64,000 nt of DNA from Collinsella aerofaciens. Lineage in GTDB: Bacteria; Actinomycetota; Coriobacteriia; Coriobacteriales; Coriobacteriaceae. This document shows, piece by piece, positions 1 through 7,878 of this stretch. Both the position numbers and the translations under genes were made by a program. The DNA lies in assembly GCF_028209395.1 (NCBI RefSeq), contig NZ_JAQLDQ010000002.1:1-64000 (forward strand). The letters are read 5' to 3'. The notes under the pieces are model-generated. The model saw nothing but the letters and a program-made list of their open reading frames with translations, was not told where the DNA came from and made no database searches. Position 1 is the first letter of the stretch. The number at the start of each line of letters is the position of its first letter.

Positions 1-179
1 GCTAGAAATCATATGACGGGGCGCGGGCCGTGTTCCGCTATGCGGTTGTCAATTTGCGAAAGAAATTATGCGTCACCTATGGTCGGCCCTCTCGAGTTAA
101 ACGTAGTAAATAGGCCCTTTTCTTGGCGTGCGGTCAGCTTAATGCTAATCTCCGTGCCGGAACTGACCCAGTTGTTTGT

Positions 180-248
180 AAGTTGTGGTGATATACGGAC
201 TGTTTGGCGCTTTGGAGCCTCAAAACAGTCCCTATATCACCGCAACTT
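180..248. repeat. Palindromic repeat family A, copy 1
   Basis: Inverted repeat with arms around AGTTGtGGTGATATAcGGAC and its complement ending in TATCACCGCAACTT, and a loop of about 15-20 bases. The same arms recur at 1398-1470 and 8816-8885, with unrelated loops. It lies directly downstream of the minus-strand XRE gene, so it could end that transcript, although no clear U-tract follows. The rest of positions 1-296 shows no gene I can support. Confidence 0.8.
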
Positions 249-296
249 GGAAGGGCGGGCGGTGTCGGATGAGTGGCGCTGGCTGGTTGGGGCGGT

Positions 297-1217
297 TTAG
301 GCCTGCTTGCGGCACTTCCATTGTTTGCGACACCAGCGCATGAGCGCCTTTACGATGGGAATCGTGATGAGGATGATCCATGCAGGATGGGGCTGTCCCA
401 GGCAAAGCCACATATAGAGAAACCATGCAATGGCGGATGCTGGGTAAACGCCGTCAATCAGCTTGGACAGGCGGCGTCGATCGATAAAGTCGCCAAGCGC
501 GTAATAGACGGGAATCAAAAAGACGAGGAAGAGTCCCGTAGCCCATGTGCCGTAGACAATGCCGAGCGCCAGATAGGCGAGAGTGACAAGTGCGGGAAAG
601 GGAAACTTGTTCCATGCACGTCCGACCTTGGTGTGGAAATACTTGCCATGATGGTCGAGCTTGTCGTGTGCTTCCTTCCAGCTGGAGAACGTCTCGCCGT
701 CGATGGTGACGGTGCCGTCGTCATTGGTACGCACGCTATGTCCATCGTCCTCAAGCGTATCGATATGCACGCCGCCCGGCCCCACATGCACCTCTTCGCC
801 CTTGCGCTCGTTGGTCACATGGATGCCGCTCCAGCCAACATGGACCTCTTCGCCTTTGTTGGGATCAATAACGTGGATGCCGCGCGCGAGGGAAATATCG
901 ACAAGTGGTTTGTCGCCGCAATCGGTGTGCTCGGCAGAATCCTCAGCCTCGTCAGCCACATCCGCCGTCTCGGTATCGGCGCTACCGTCCTCCAGGTCGT
1001 CGGCATCGTTGGCCGCCTCCCCATATAGCAGCTCGTCCAACGACACACCATACAGCGCGGCGAGCGCAATGAGGTTATCGGTATCGGGTGAGGACTCGCT
1101 GCGCTCCCATTTACTAACAGCCTGGCGGCTTACGTCCAGCTGGGCAGCAAGCGCCTCCTGAGAAAGGCCGGCAGCTTTACGGCGATTGACGAGGCGCTGT
1201 GCCATCGCAAGATCCAT
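297..1217 (-). CDS. XRE-family transcriptional regulator with membrane domain
   Basis: 306 residues. An N-terminal Cro/CI-type helix-turn-helix (about residues 6-60, with the SQEALAAQLDVSRQAVSKWE signature) binds DNA. An acidic linker (68-100) follows, then a short internal repeat (GIHV/EEVHVG at 113-128 and 131-146, and GVHI at 149-152). The C-terminal half carries about two to four hydrophobic segments (208-240 and 258-292). This layout is that of membrane-anchored XRE regulators in Firmicutes and Actinobacteria, whose signal is usually unknown. The ATG is preceded by AAGGAACCACC at good spacing. Two direct repeats, ACCGGTAGC(G/A)ACCA, lie upstream at 1273 and 1326 and could be autoregulatory sites. 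The ligand is unknown. Confidence 0.85.
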   Translation of the reverse strand: MDLAMAQRLVNRRKAAGLSQEALAAQLDVSRQAVSKWERSESSPDTDNLIALAALYGVSLDELLYGEAANDADDLEDGSADTETADVADEAEDSAEHTDCGDKPLVDISLARGIHVIDPNKGEEVHVGWSGIHVTNERKGEEVHVGPGGVHIDTLEDDGHSVRTNDDGTVTIDGETFSSWKEAHDKLDHHGKYFHTKVGRAWNKFPFPALVTLAYLALGIVYGTWATGLFLVFLIPVYYALGDFIDRRRLSKLIDGVYPASAIAWFLYMWLCLGQPHPAWIILITIPIVKALMRWCRKQWKCRKQA

Positions 1218-1272
1218 GGTGGTTCCTTTCGTGTGGTGACCGTAATCGAATGAGCCGAGTATGCCGAGAACA

Positions 1273-1343
1273 ACCGGTAGCGACCACCATTTCTAGTTAG
1301 AATCTGCCCCAACCCTACCGCAACTACCGGTAGCAACCATCAT
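1273..1343. promoter_or_regulatory. Direct repeats upstream of XRE gene
   Basis: ACCGGTAGCGACCACCAT (1273-1290) and ACCGGTAGCAACCATCAT (1326-1343) match at 15 of 18 positions and lie 53 bp apart, within the 130 bp upstream of the XRE start codon. Each contains the palindrome ACCGGT. The spacing, about five helical turns, would suit two dimers binding the same face of the DNA. The operator role is inferred. Confidence 0.4.
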
Positions 1344-1397
1344 GACCAGCAATTATATGACAAATGTTAGTGCGCACAACAGCTAAGAGCCCGGGTC

Positions 1398-1470
1398 AAA
1401 AGTTGCGGTGGAATAGTTCCTAGATTCAGCCATTTGCGGGCTAAGCAGGAACTATTTCACCGCAACTTAA
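1398..1470. repeat. Palindromic repeat family A, copy 2
   Basis: Left arm AAGTTGCGGTGGAATAGTTC and right arm GAACTATTTCACCGCAACTT, separated by 27 bases. The arms match copies 1 and 3, but the loop does not. It lies in the 430-bp gap between the XRE gene and pfk. Confidence 0.85.
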
Positions 1471-1528
1471 TTTCAGACCAGGCACCCGCAGCAAGAAGAC
1501 GAATAGCCTCGGCGAGTATGTAGACGAA

Positions 1529-1624
1529 GGGCCCTCCGACCCCGCCCGACGATTTCGATTGGCGACCTTTGACGGAGTCAAGGGAGGAGCCAAATCGAAA
1601 TACGTCGGGCGGGGTCGGAGGGCT
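1529..1624. repeat. Long inverted repeat downstream of pfk
   Basis: The outer arms are 20-bp perfect complements (1531-1550, starting GCCCTCCGACC, and 1604-1623). They are followed by a second paired block, ATTTCGATT/AATCGAAAT, and a small inner CTTTGACGG/AGTCAAGG pairing. It lies just 3' of pfk on the minus strand and may end its transcript. Together with family A copy 2 it fills most of the 1218-1648 gap, which has no gene. Confidence 0.8.
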
Positions 1625-1648
1625 CGATGGGATGGATTTCGGCCGAGG

Positions 1649-2728
1649 CTATTCTTCGCCGAAGCTGATGCCCAGCGCCTTGGCCTCGCGCACCAGATCG
1701 CTCTGGGGGTCGACAAACTTGAGCTTACCGGCGACCTCCTCGAGCGGCATGTGGCACATCTTGCCGTCGCGCAGGGCGATCATGTAGCCAAACTCGCCGC
1801 GTAGGCAGCCGAGCGCCGCCTCGACGCCGCACTGGGTCGCAAAGATGCGGTCCTGAGCGTCGGGCTGGCCGCCGCGCTGCGTGTGACCGGGGATGGCGAC
1901 GCGGGTCTCGCGACCGGTCTTGGCCTCAATCTCCTTGGCGATGTCGTAGACGATCGACGGGCTCGTACGCTCGGTGAGCTTCTTCTTGTACTCCTTCTTG
2001 GGCAGTGCCGCGTCCTCCTTGGAGATGGCGCCCTCGGCGACGGCCACGATGGTAAAGCGGCTGCCGGTTTCCATGCGATGCTCGATGGTCTTGATGACGT
2101 TATCCATGTCGTAGGGGATTTCGGGGATCAAGATGACATCCGCGCCGCCCGCGACGCCGGCATACAGCGGGATCCAGCCAACTTTGTGGCCCATGATCTC
2201 GATAACGAACACGCGCCCATGGCTCGAAGCGGTGGTGTGAATGTCGTCGATGCACTTGGTGGCGATGTCGATGGCGCTCGTAAAGCCAAAGGTCATCTCG
2301 GTGCCCCAGGTGTCGTTATCGATGGTCTTGGGCAAGGCAATAACGTTGAGGCCCTCTTCGCGCAGGCGGTTGGCAGTCTTGGTGGAGCCGTTGCCGCCCA
2401 GCATAAACAGGCAGTCGAGCTGCAGCTTGTGATAGGTGTGGACCATCGCGGGCACCTTCTCGACGCCGTCAGCCTCGGGAATGTCCAGACGCTTGAACGG
2501 TGTGCGGCTCGTGCCCAGGATAGTGCCGCCGCGGGTGAGGATGCCGCTAAAATCGGCCGGCGACATGACGCGGAACCTGCTGTAGATAAGGCCCTGGTAG
2601 CCGTCCTCAAAACCGTAGATCTCGATAGGCTCTTCGCTATTGGTCATGAGCGTTTTGACGATGCCGCGCATGGTGGCGTTGAGCGCCTGGCAGTCGCCGC
2701 CACTAGTAAGAAGACCGATCCTAAGCAT
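1649..2728 (-). CDS. pfkA: 6-phosphofructokinase (group III, ATP-type active site)
   Basis: 359 residues. It phosphorylates fructose 6-phosphate to fructose 1,6-bisphosphate, the committed step of cytosolic glycolysis. The N-terminal GLLTSGGDCQALNA loop, the GGNGS motif (111-115) and PKTIDND (133-139, catalytic Asp137) are all present. The residue equivalent to E. coli Gly104 is Gly114, which fits ATP as donor. The equivalent of Gly124 is Lys134. This Gly/Lys combination marks the actinobacterial 'mixed' group III enzymes rather than strict pyrophosphate enzymes. The length is normal. GGAAGGATTCATA precedes the ATG. It is transcribed alone, with the 1529-1624 inverted repeat downstream. Confidence 0.95.
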   Translation of the reverse strand: MLRIGLLTSGGDCQALNATMRGIVKTLMTNSEEPIEIYGFEDGYQGLIYSRFRVMSPADFSGILTRGGTILGTSRTPFKRLDIPEADGVEKVPAMVHTYHKLQLDCLFMLGGNGSTKTANRLREEGLNVIALPKTIDNDTWGTEMTFGFTSAIDIATKCIDDIHTTASSHGRVFVIEIMGHKVGWIPLYAGVAGGADVILIPEIPYDMDNVIKTIEHRMETGSRFTIVAVAEGAISKEDAALPKKEYKKKLTERTSPSIVYDIAKEIEAKTGRETRVAIPGHTQRGGQPDAQDRIFATQCGVEAALGCLRGEFGYMIALRDGKMCHMPLEEVAGKLKFVDPQSDLVREAKALGISFGEE

Positions 2729-2767
2729 TATGAATCCTTCCGGGCAAGTTATAACATGCGCATAAGT

Positions 2768-2801
2768 TTACCCCCGCACACTGTTGATGCGGGGGTAAAA
2801 C
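2768..2801. terminator. Hairpin between C45 hydrolase and pfk genes
   Basis: TTTACCCCCGCA and TGCGGGGGTAAA form a perfect 12-bp stem with a 9-base loop, just after the end of the upstream minus-strand gene and before pfk. The T-run after the stem is short, so termination is likely but not certain. Confidence 0.65.
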
Positions 2802-2868
2802 GTGTTAGCTCAAATGTATAGAAATGTAAGCAATGTCAGACGAGCGTAAGGACGACGGTGTCAGCTCC

Positions 2869-3954
2869 TTACAGTGCGAAGGCGTCGACGTCGCCCCAGT
2901 GGCGGCGCAGCGTGATGGCGGCGGCGGGTTCGGTATTGTCAAAGACGACCGACCATTGCGTATTGCTGGTGATGTCTTCCGGATCGGGTTCTTGCGCCGC
3001 AGCGCGTAGGGCCTTCCAAACGACTGCCTCGTCCTGGGCACCGACATGGGCGTCAAGGACATCGGCGATTGCGACGGCGCGCTCTTTACCATGGCCCAGC
3101 TCGCCATTCTTTTGGTTGGGCAGCACTTCGTCACCATAGCAGGCGTAGAAGTTCGTAACCTGTCGTACAGGAGTCGCTTTGAAAGCGCGGTCCGGATCGT
3201 GCGGATCCCACTCTACTACGCGCGCATCACCGGCGGCGTCGTTGATAAAGAAGTGGTAGTCGCGTCCGGCCATGGCGTGCATGTCGTAGGCAGAAAGCAG
3301 GTCGGCAGCTTCTTGCGTGGTGGCGGCGCGGTCGAGCACCAGGCGGATGGCGAGCGAAGTATTGATGACGGGACGCTGCGTGTCCTGGTCACAGGGTTTG
3401 GAATCCAGGGTGAGCACAGCAATGGATACGCCGCATTCGTTAACACCGTCGAGCTGGGCAAACGGGCCCATGAGTGCGGCGGCACGTCCGGCGACGGAGT
3501 CAAGCGGAGTATTATCGCCCAGGTTGTTGAGGGCCGCAAAACCGATGGAGGCATAGCCGCCGCGCGGGTGATTGCGCACCAGCAGCGCCGAGGTGTCGTC
3601 CTTGAAGTCGTAATTGCGACCGGTGCGCACGCGGCCTTCGGCATCTACGGCGACAAAAGCGCTGCAGGCAAACTGGGGCGCCTGGACACGTGCCGGCACA
3701 CCGGGCAGCACCTGCGCCACCACGGCATCGATGTAGGCCTGGTCGTCGCGCACATCGGCTGCGATGATGCGGTCAAGGTCGTAGTCGTAGGCGATGTCGA
3801 TGCCGTACAGGTCATAGCCGTCTGCGTAGCCAGTCAAGCGTTTGAGCGACGCGGCGGACTTGATTTGTTTGCGGTAAACGATGCCGGTGGCAGCGGCAAG
3901 GCCGACGGCGACGCCCGCGACACCGCAGGCGATGGCAATGTTACGTGGCTTCAT
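2869..3954 (-). CDS. C45/choloylglycine-hydrolase-type Ntn hydrolase, membrane-anchored
   Basis: 361 residues. A short hydrophobic N-terminus (about 8-25) suggests a signal anchor. The body resembles linear-amide C-N hydrolases (acyl-CoA:6-aminopenicillanate acyltransferase and bile-salt-hydrolase superfamily). It has a candidate nucleophile Cys97 in FACSAF, a GRNYDF motif (Arg113-Asp116) and a DGVNECGVS segment. In related enzymes the nucleophile Cys is exposed by processing or starts the mature chain; here about 96 residues precede it, so cleavage is expected. The substrate cannot be told: linear amides, penicillin V-like compounds and conjugated bile acids are all handled by the superfamily. 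GAGAGGAG precedes the ATG. It probably forms its own transcript. Confidence 0.8.
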   Translation of the reverse strand: MKPRNIAIACGVAGVAVGLAAATGIVYRKQIKSAASLKRLTGYADGYDLYGIDIAYDYDLDRIIAADVRDDQAYIDAVVAQVLPGVPARVQAPQFACSAFVAVDAEGRVRTGRNYDFKDDTSALLVRNHPRGGYASIGFAALNNLGDNTPLDSVAGRAAALMGPFAQLDGVNECGVSIAVLTLDSKPCDQDTQRPVINTSLAIRLVLDRAATTQEAADLLSAYDMHAMAGRDYHFFINDAAGDARVVEWDPHDPDRAFKATPVRQVTNFYACYGDEVLPNQKNGELGHGKERAVAIADVLDAHVGAQDEAVVWKALRAAAQEPDPEDITSNTQWSVVFDNTEPAAAITLRRHWGDVDAFAL

Positions 3955-4115
3955 GACGGCTCCTCTCGTCCTGTTAGCGCAATTGTCGCAAAAGGAGCGC
4001 GGGCATGACGGCTCAACTTGGTGAGCGGCGCGGAATTAAGCACGGAATGAAGCGTGCGGCACTGGCGTGGCGGAGTATGCTGGAGGGGACCATCAACCCA
4101 GCGAAAGGGGAGAGC

Positions 4116-5501
4116 ATGACGGATCAGGAAGCGCCCGAGCGCGTGCACGTGACGGCCGACGATATCGAGGCCGCCAACGACCTTATCGACTTTATCGAGG
4201 CATGCCCCAGCATGTTCCATACGGCGGCGACCATTATGGCCGAGCTCGACGAGGCGGGCTTTACCTATCTGCCCGAGAACGCGGCATGGGATATCGAGCC
4301 GGGCGGGCGTTATTACACGCAGCGCAACACCTCGAGCGTCATTGCCTTTAAGGTGGGCGAGGACCTGGCTGCTACGTGGGGCGAGGACGGCGTTGCCGGC
4401 GACTATCATTTTCAGCTCACGGCGTCGCACAGCGATTCGCCGACGTTTAAGGTCAAGGCCGTGCCCGAGCTCGATGGCGCAGGCGAGACGTTGCGCCTGA
4501 ACACCGAGGCTTACGGCGGCATGATCGACTACACCTGGTTCGATCGCCCGCTGGCGCTCGCGGGCCGCGTGCTGGTGCGCGAGGGTGACCGCATTGAGAG
4601 CCGCCTGCTTGCCACCGAGCGCGAAGTCGCCATCATCCCGAGCCTTGCCATCCACATGAACCGCGGCGTTAACGAGGGCTTTGCTCCCAACCGAGCCGTC
4701 GACCTGTGCCCGCTCATCAGCGCCGGCGAGCTTAAGCAGGGTGACTTCGATGCCCTGATCGCCGAAGAGCTGGACGTTGAGCCCGAGCAGATTCTGGGCC
4801 GCGATCTGTTCCTGGTCAATCGTCAGGATGCGCGCATTTGGGGCTGGGCCGACGAGTTTATCTCGACGCCCAAGCTCGACGACCTGGCCTGCGCCTACAC
4901 CTCGCTGCAGGCATTTTTGGGTGCCGAGAATGCGCACGACGTTTCGGTCTTCTGCTGCTTCGATAACGAGGAGGTTGGCTCCGAGACCAAGCAGGGCGCC
5001 ATGTCGACGTTCTTGGCCGACGCGCTGCGCCGCATCAACGGGTCGCTGGGCTTCGATGGCGAGTCGTACCACCGCGCACTTGCCGCTTCGATGCTCGTGA
5101 GCTGCGACAACGCGCATGCCGTGCACCCCAACCACGCCGAGAAGTGCGATGCCCGCAACCGGGTTGTGCTTAACGGCGGCATCGTCATCAAGGAAGCCGC
5201 CAACCAGCACTACTGCACCGATGCTTTTAGCCGCGCGGTGTTCCAGGCTATCTGCGATGACGCCGACGTGCCCACGCAGGCCTTCGCCAACAAGAGCGAT
5301 ATGGCCGGCGGCTCCACGCTCGGCAATCTGTCCAATATGCAGGCGAGCATGCATGCCGTGGACGTGGGCCTGCCGCAGCTGGCCATGCACTCGAGCTACG
5401 AGACCGGCGGCGTGCGCGACGTGATGTACGCCATCCGCGCCCTTACCGCCTTCTACGAGCGTGACCTGACCATCAACGGAGCCGAAAGCGTGGAGCTCTA
5501 A
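4116..5501 (+). CDS. M18 family aminopeptidase
   Basis: 461 residues from the chosen ATG, which has AAAGGGGAG just upstream; the frame stays open further upstream but without a better ribosome-binding site. It belongs to the M18 aspartyl-aminopeptidase family of cytosolic zinc exopeptidases, which remove N-terminal (often acidic) residues. The zinc-site motifs are visible: HSDSP (His105, Asp107), FDNEEVGS with the catalytic Glu pair, and the late HSSYETGG histidine. The length matches bacterial family members of about 430-470 residues. It is a single gene ending in a strong terminator at 5587-5622. Substrate preference is inferred from the family only. Confidence 0.93.
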   Translation: MTDQEAPERVHVTADDIEAANDLIDFIEACPSMFHTAATIMAELDEAGFTYLPENAAWDIEPGGRYYTQRNTSSVIAFKVGEDLAATWGEDGVAGDYHFQLTASHSDSPTFKVKAVPELDGAGETLRLNTEAYGGMIDYTWFDRPLALAGRVLVREGDRIESRLLATEREVAIIPSLAIHMNRGVNEGFAPNRAVDLCPLISAGELKQGDFDALIAEELDVEPEQILGRDLFLVNRQDARIWGWADEFISTPKLDDLACAYTSLQAFLGAENAHDVSVFCCFDNEEVGSETKQGAMSTFLADALRRINGSLGFDGESYHRALAASMLVSCDNAHAVHPNHAEKCDARNRVVLNGGIVIKEAANQHYCTDAFSRAVFQAICDDADVPTQAFANKSDMAGGSTLGNLSNMQASMHAVDVGLPQLAMHSSYETGGVRDVMYAIRALTAFYERDLTINGAESVEL

Positions 5502-5541
5502 AACCTGCCAAAAAGGGATGTTAATTTCGGCAGGTTTTATC
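5501..5541. repeat. Palindromic repeat family B, copy 1
   Basis: AAACCTGCCAAAAAGGGA... pairs with ...TCGGCAGGTTTTATC. It starts at the last base of the M18 stop codon. Related copies lie at 7766-7808, 44458-44500 and 49386-49437. This copy has GGGATG in place of the GGGACAGG core. Confidence 0.8.
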
Positions 5542-5586
5542 TGGGCGAATGCAAAAGGTGAAACCGAACTGGATTGGTGATGCGTA

Positions 5587-5622
5587 GCCGCCGAGGTGCA
5601 GTGTGCCTCGGCGGCTTTTTGT
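5587..5622 (+). terminator. Terminator after M18 peptidase
   Basis: GCCGCCGAGG and CCTCGGCGGC form a perfect stem with a short loop, followed by TTTTTGTG. This is a classic intrinsic terminator for the plus-strand peptidase gene. Confidence 0.9.
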
Positions 5623-5670
5623 GTACAGAGTACGGCTGATGCTTGTAAATGCTATACATGCTTTACGTAT

Positions 5671-5692
5671 CTACCATAGAGTTTTATGATAG
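5671..5692. promoter_or_regulatory. Candidate operator of the toxin-antitoxin pair
   Basis: CTACCATA and TATGATAG form an inverted repeat with one mismatch, 24 bp upstream of the antitoxin ATG and just before its AAGGAGGGG ribosome-binding site. RelB-type antitoxins usually bind such palindromes to repress their own operon. Binding here is inferred. Confidence 0.5.
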
Positions 5693-5715
5693 TTTTGAAG
5701 TATTAAGGAGGGGTC

Positions 5716-6096
5716 ATGACCACAACAGCCGCTCAGATCAACGTACGTCTCGATGCCGATCTTAAAAGGAGTGGGGACGCCGCTCTCTCCAAGGCCGGTA
5801 TGACGCCGAGCCAAGCGGTGCGAGCGCTCTGGCAGCTTGCAGCGTCGCTGGCCGATCGCCCCGGTGCGCTCGAGGATATCCTGCTGCCCAGTCGTGCCCG
5901 GGCGGAACAGCGCGAGCGCGAAAAGGCTGTCAAACGTAAGCTCGAGCTTATGGATCAGGGGTCGAAGCTGTTCGCTGCCGCTTGCTGTGAATCGGGAATC
6001 GATATGGTCAAGGCTCAGCCATCGGACGACGAAGAGCTCAAACGGAATGCCTATGCGGATCGCTATGGCGAGGAGATGAGCTGGCTCTATGAGTGA
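5716..6096 (+). CDS. RelB/DinJ-like antitoxin
   Basis: 126 residues. The N-terminus (QINVRLDADLKRSGDAALSK, then MTPSQAVRALW) is the ribbon-helix-helix pattern of RelB/DinJ antitoxins, which bind operator DNA as dimers. The C-terminal half is charged and probably wraps the toxin. At 126 residues it is longer than the usual 80-95. AAGGAGGGGTC precedes the ATG. Its last 8 bases overlap the start of the downstream PIN-domain gene, so the two are translationally coupled, as is usual for toxin-antitoxin modules. RelB-like antitoxins are more often paired with RelE toxins, so pairing with a PIN toxin is notable. Confidence 0.8.
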   Translation: MTTTAAQINVRLDADLKRSGDAALSKAGMTPSQAVRALWQLAASLADRPGALEDILLPSRARAEQREREKAVKRKLELMDQGSKLFAAACCESGIDMVKAQPSDDEELKRNAYADRYGEEMSWLYE

Positions 6097-6580
6097 GACT
6101 CCAAAGCGCATCTTGGTTGACACCAACGTGTGGCTCGATTACTTCATTCCCTCACGACGTGGTCGTTCGGTGGCGATTGAGTTTTTACGCGATGCATGCA
6201 CGGCGCAGGTTGATTTGCTGTATGCGGCGACATCGTCCAAAGACCTGTTTTATTTGATTTCAAGCGAACATAAGGCATGGTATCGGCGCGAGCATGGCTC
6301 ACTATCCCAAGATGCCGCCGTGGCGGCGACATCACTTGCATGGGATTGCCTCGACGTGTTGTCGCAACTTGCCACGCCGGTACCCTGCGACCTGAGTGAC
6401 ATATGGATGGCGAGCAAGCAGCGTAATCTCCATAGCGATTACGAAGACGATTTAATCATTGCGGCAGCGATGCGCTCCCAAGCAGATTTACTGGTCACCA
6501 ACGATGTCAAACTCTGTTCACACGCGCCTGTCGCAGCAATGAGCGTAGAAGACGCAAAGAATTACTTAGCAACGCTCTAA
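6089..6580 (+). CDS. PIN-domain ribonuclease toxin
   Basis: 163 residues. A PIN-fold metal-dependent RNase: ILVDTNVWLDYF carries the first acidic residue, SDYEDDLIIAAA the middle acidic cluster and LVTNDVKL the last conserved Asp. VapC-type toxins with this fold cut tRNA or other RNA and arrest growth when the antitoxin is degraded. The gene overlaps the antitoxin gene by 8 bp. There is no mobile element beside it, though toxin-antitoxin pairs are commonly exchanged. The RNA target cannot be read from sequence. Confidence 0.88.
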   Translation: MSETPKRILVDTNVWLDYFIPSRRGRSVAIEFLRDACTAQVDLLYAATSSKDLFYLISSEHKAWYRREHGSLSQDAAVAATSLAWDCLDVLSQLATPVPCDLSDIWMASKQRNLHSDYEDDLIIAAAMRSQADLLVTNDVKLCSHAPVAAMSVEDAKNYLATL

Positions 6581-6604
6581 CAATTTGAAGACCCCACAGG
6601 TTGA

Positions 6605-6811
6605 GCAAAAGTCAGCGAGAGCCTGCCGTTTGAGCCAAGGTGCCGTGAAATGAAAAGGCGCTGACCTTCTGGTCGCGCCTTTGAAATTGAACGGCAGATT
6701 GGCCAAACGGCGGGCTCGCAGCGTCGACCGGTCCGCCGTTCGTTAGAACGGCGGAACCCATGGGGCTCGCAGCGTCGAGGGGTTCCGGCGTTTGGCAAAA
6801 CGCCGGAACAA
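6605..6811. repeat. Highly structured intergenic region with tandem hairpins
   Basis: Between the convergent PIN toxin and dehydrogenase genes. A nested inverted repeat (TGCCGTT...AACGGCA, with AAAGGCG...CGCCTTT inside) is followed by two 51-bp-spaced copies of GGGCTCGCAGCGTCGA (6712 and 6763). Each of these is followed by its own hairpin: TCCGCCGTTC/GAACGGCGGA, then GTTCCGGCGTTT/AAACGCCGGAAC. The last hairpin may terminate the dehydrogenase transcript or the toxin transcript. No coding potential was recognised. Confidence 0.7.
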
Positions 6812-7747
6812 TTAGTGTTCGATCCAGCAGCGCAGGGTCTCGCCGGCCTGCAGGTGACGCAGATTCTCCGCGGCGATGTCGACCACGTTGTTGAGCGTGG
6901 CGGCCAAGTGGAACCAGCCGGAGATGTGCGGCGTGATGAGCATGTTGGGCGTATCCCACAACGGGCTTGTCTCAGGCAGCGGCTCGGGGTCGGTGACGTC
7001 GACCGCGGCGCCGGCGAGATGTCCTGATTCCAGGGCGGCAACTAGGTCGTCGGCAACCACAAGATCGCCGCGGCCGCCGTTGGCAAAGAAGGCGCCCGGT
7101 TTCATCGCGGCGAAGAACTCGGCGTTCGCCAGACCGCGGGTCTCGGGCGTGCTGGGCATAAAGGATGCGACGATGTCAGCCTCGGCCAGGCGCTCGGGCA
7201 GGGCGTCCATGCCGTCCATGTCCTCAAACACAATGGGGTAGACGAGTGGATGGCGCTTGATGCCGCGGACGTGTGCACCCATGCTGCGGCAGAGCGTGGC
7301 AAAGTGGCCGCCGATATCGCCCGCGCCCAGCACCAGCACGTTGGCATTTTTGAGCGAGGTGACCGGCCCCAGGTCTTCCCAGCGATGTTCGCGCTGTAAA
7401 TCTTGGTAGCCAGGCAGGCGCTTCATCATGGAAAGGACCATGGCAAACATGTGCTCGCTTACGGCCTGACCGTAGGCGCCGATCGAGCAAGACAGCTTGG
7501 CGTCAGCCGGCACGGTGCCAGCAGCAAGGTAGTCGTCATAGCCGGCGGTCTGCAATTGCAACAGCTGGAGATGCTCGCATGCCGTGAGCATGTCAGGGTC
7601 GATGTTGCCCAAGATCACGTCCGCACCGGCGACCTGCTCGCGCGTGGCGGCGTCGGCGCTCGTGTAGATAAAGTCCTCGCCCGGAGCGCTCGACTCAAGA
7701 ATTGCGCGATGGCGATTGTTGACGGGCAACAAAACCAGGATGTTCAC
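6812..7747 (-). CDS. D-2-hydroxyacid dehydrogenase, NAD(P)-dependent
   Basis: 311 residues. The D-isomer-specific 2-hydroxyacid dehydrogenase fold reduces 2-keto acids to D-2-hydroxyacids, or the reverse. The dinucleotide-binding loop GAGDIGG is at 141-147, the substrate Arg is in NGGRGDLV, VDVTDPEPLP is typical, and the catalytic His is in TPHISGW. The start is GTG with GGAGAGGA upstream. The exact substrate (for example glycerate, lactate or phosphoglycerate) is not resolvable. The protein lacks the ACT domain of long phosphoglycerate dehydrogenases. It appears to be a single-gene unit. Confidence 0.9.
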   Translation of the reverse strand: MNILVLLPVNNRHRAILESSAPGEDFIYTSADAATREQVAGADVILGNIDPDMLTACEHLQLLQLQTAGYDDYLAAGTVPADAKLSCSIGAYGQAVSEHMFAMVLSMMKRLPGYQDLQREHRWEDLGPVTSLKNANVLVLGAGDIGGHFATLCRSMGAHVRGIKRHPLVYPIVFEDMDGMDALPERLAEADIVASFMPSTPETRGLANAEFFAAMKPGAFFANGGRGDLVVADDLVAALESGHLAGAAVDVTDPEPLPETSPLWDTPNMLITPHISGWFHLAATLNNVVDIAAENLRHLQAGETLRCWIEH

Positions 7748-7765
7748 AAGCAGTCCTCTCCGCTC

Positions 7766-7808
7766 AACCTACCAAAAAGGGACAGGTTTATTTTTGGCAG
7801 GTTTTATC
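7766..7808. repeat. Palindromic repeat family B, copy 2
   Basis: AACCTaCCAAAAAGGGACAG pairs with TTTTTGGCAGGTTTTATC. It carries the GGGACAGG core and lies just upstream of the dehydrogenase start. Confidence 0.85.
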
Positions 7809-7822
7809 AGGTAAAACGTTCA

Positions 7823-7876
7823 AACAAAAACGCCGGATGCAAGACGAGCGTGCCCGTCAGCATCCGGCGCATCCGC
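7823..7876 (-). terminator. Terminator after methionine aminopeptidase
   Basis: Read on the minus strand, GCCGGATGC ... GCATCCGGC forms a hairpin followed by GTTTTTGTTT, directly after the methionine aminopeptidase stop codon. Confidence 0.85.
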
Positions 7877-7878
7877 GG

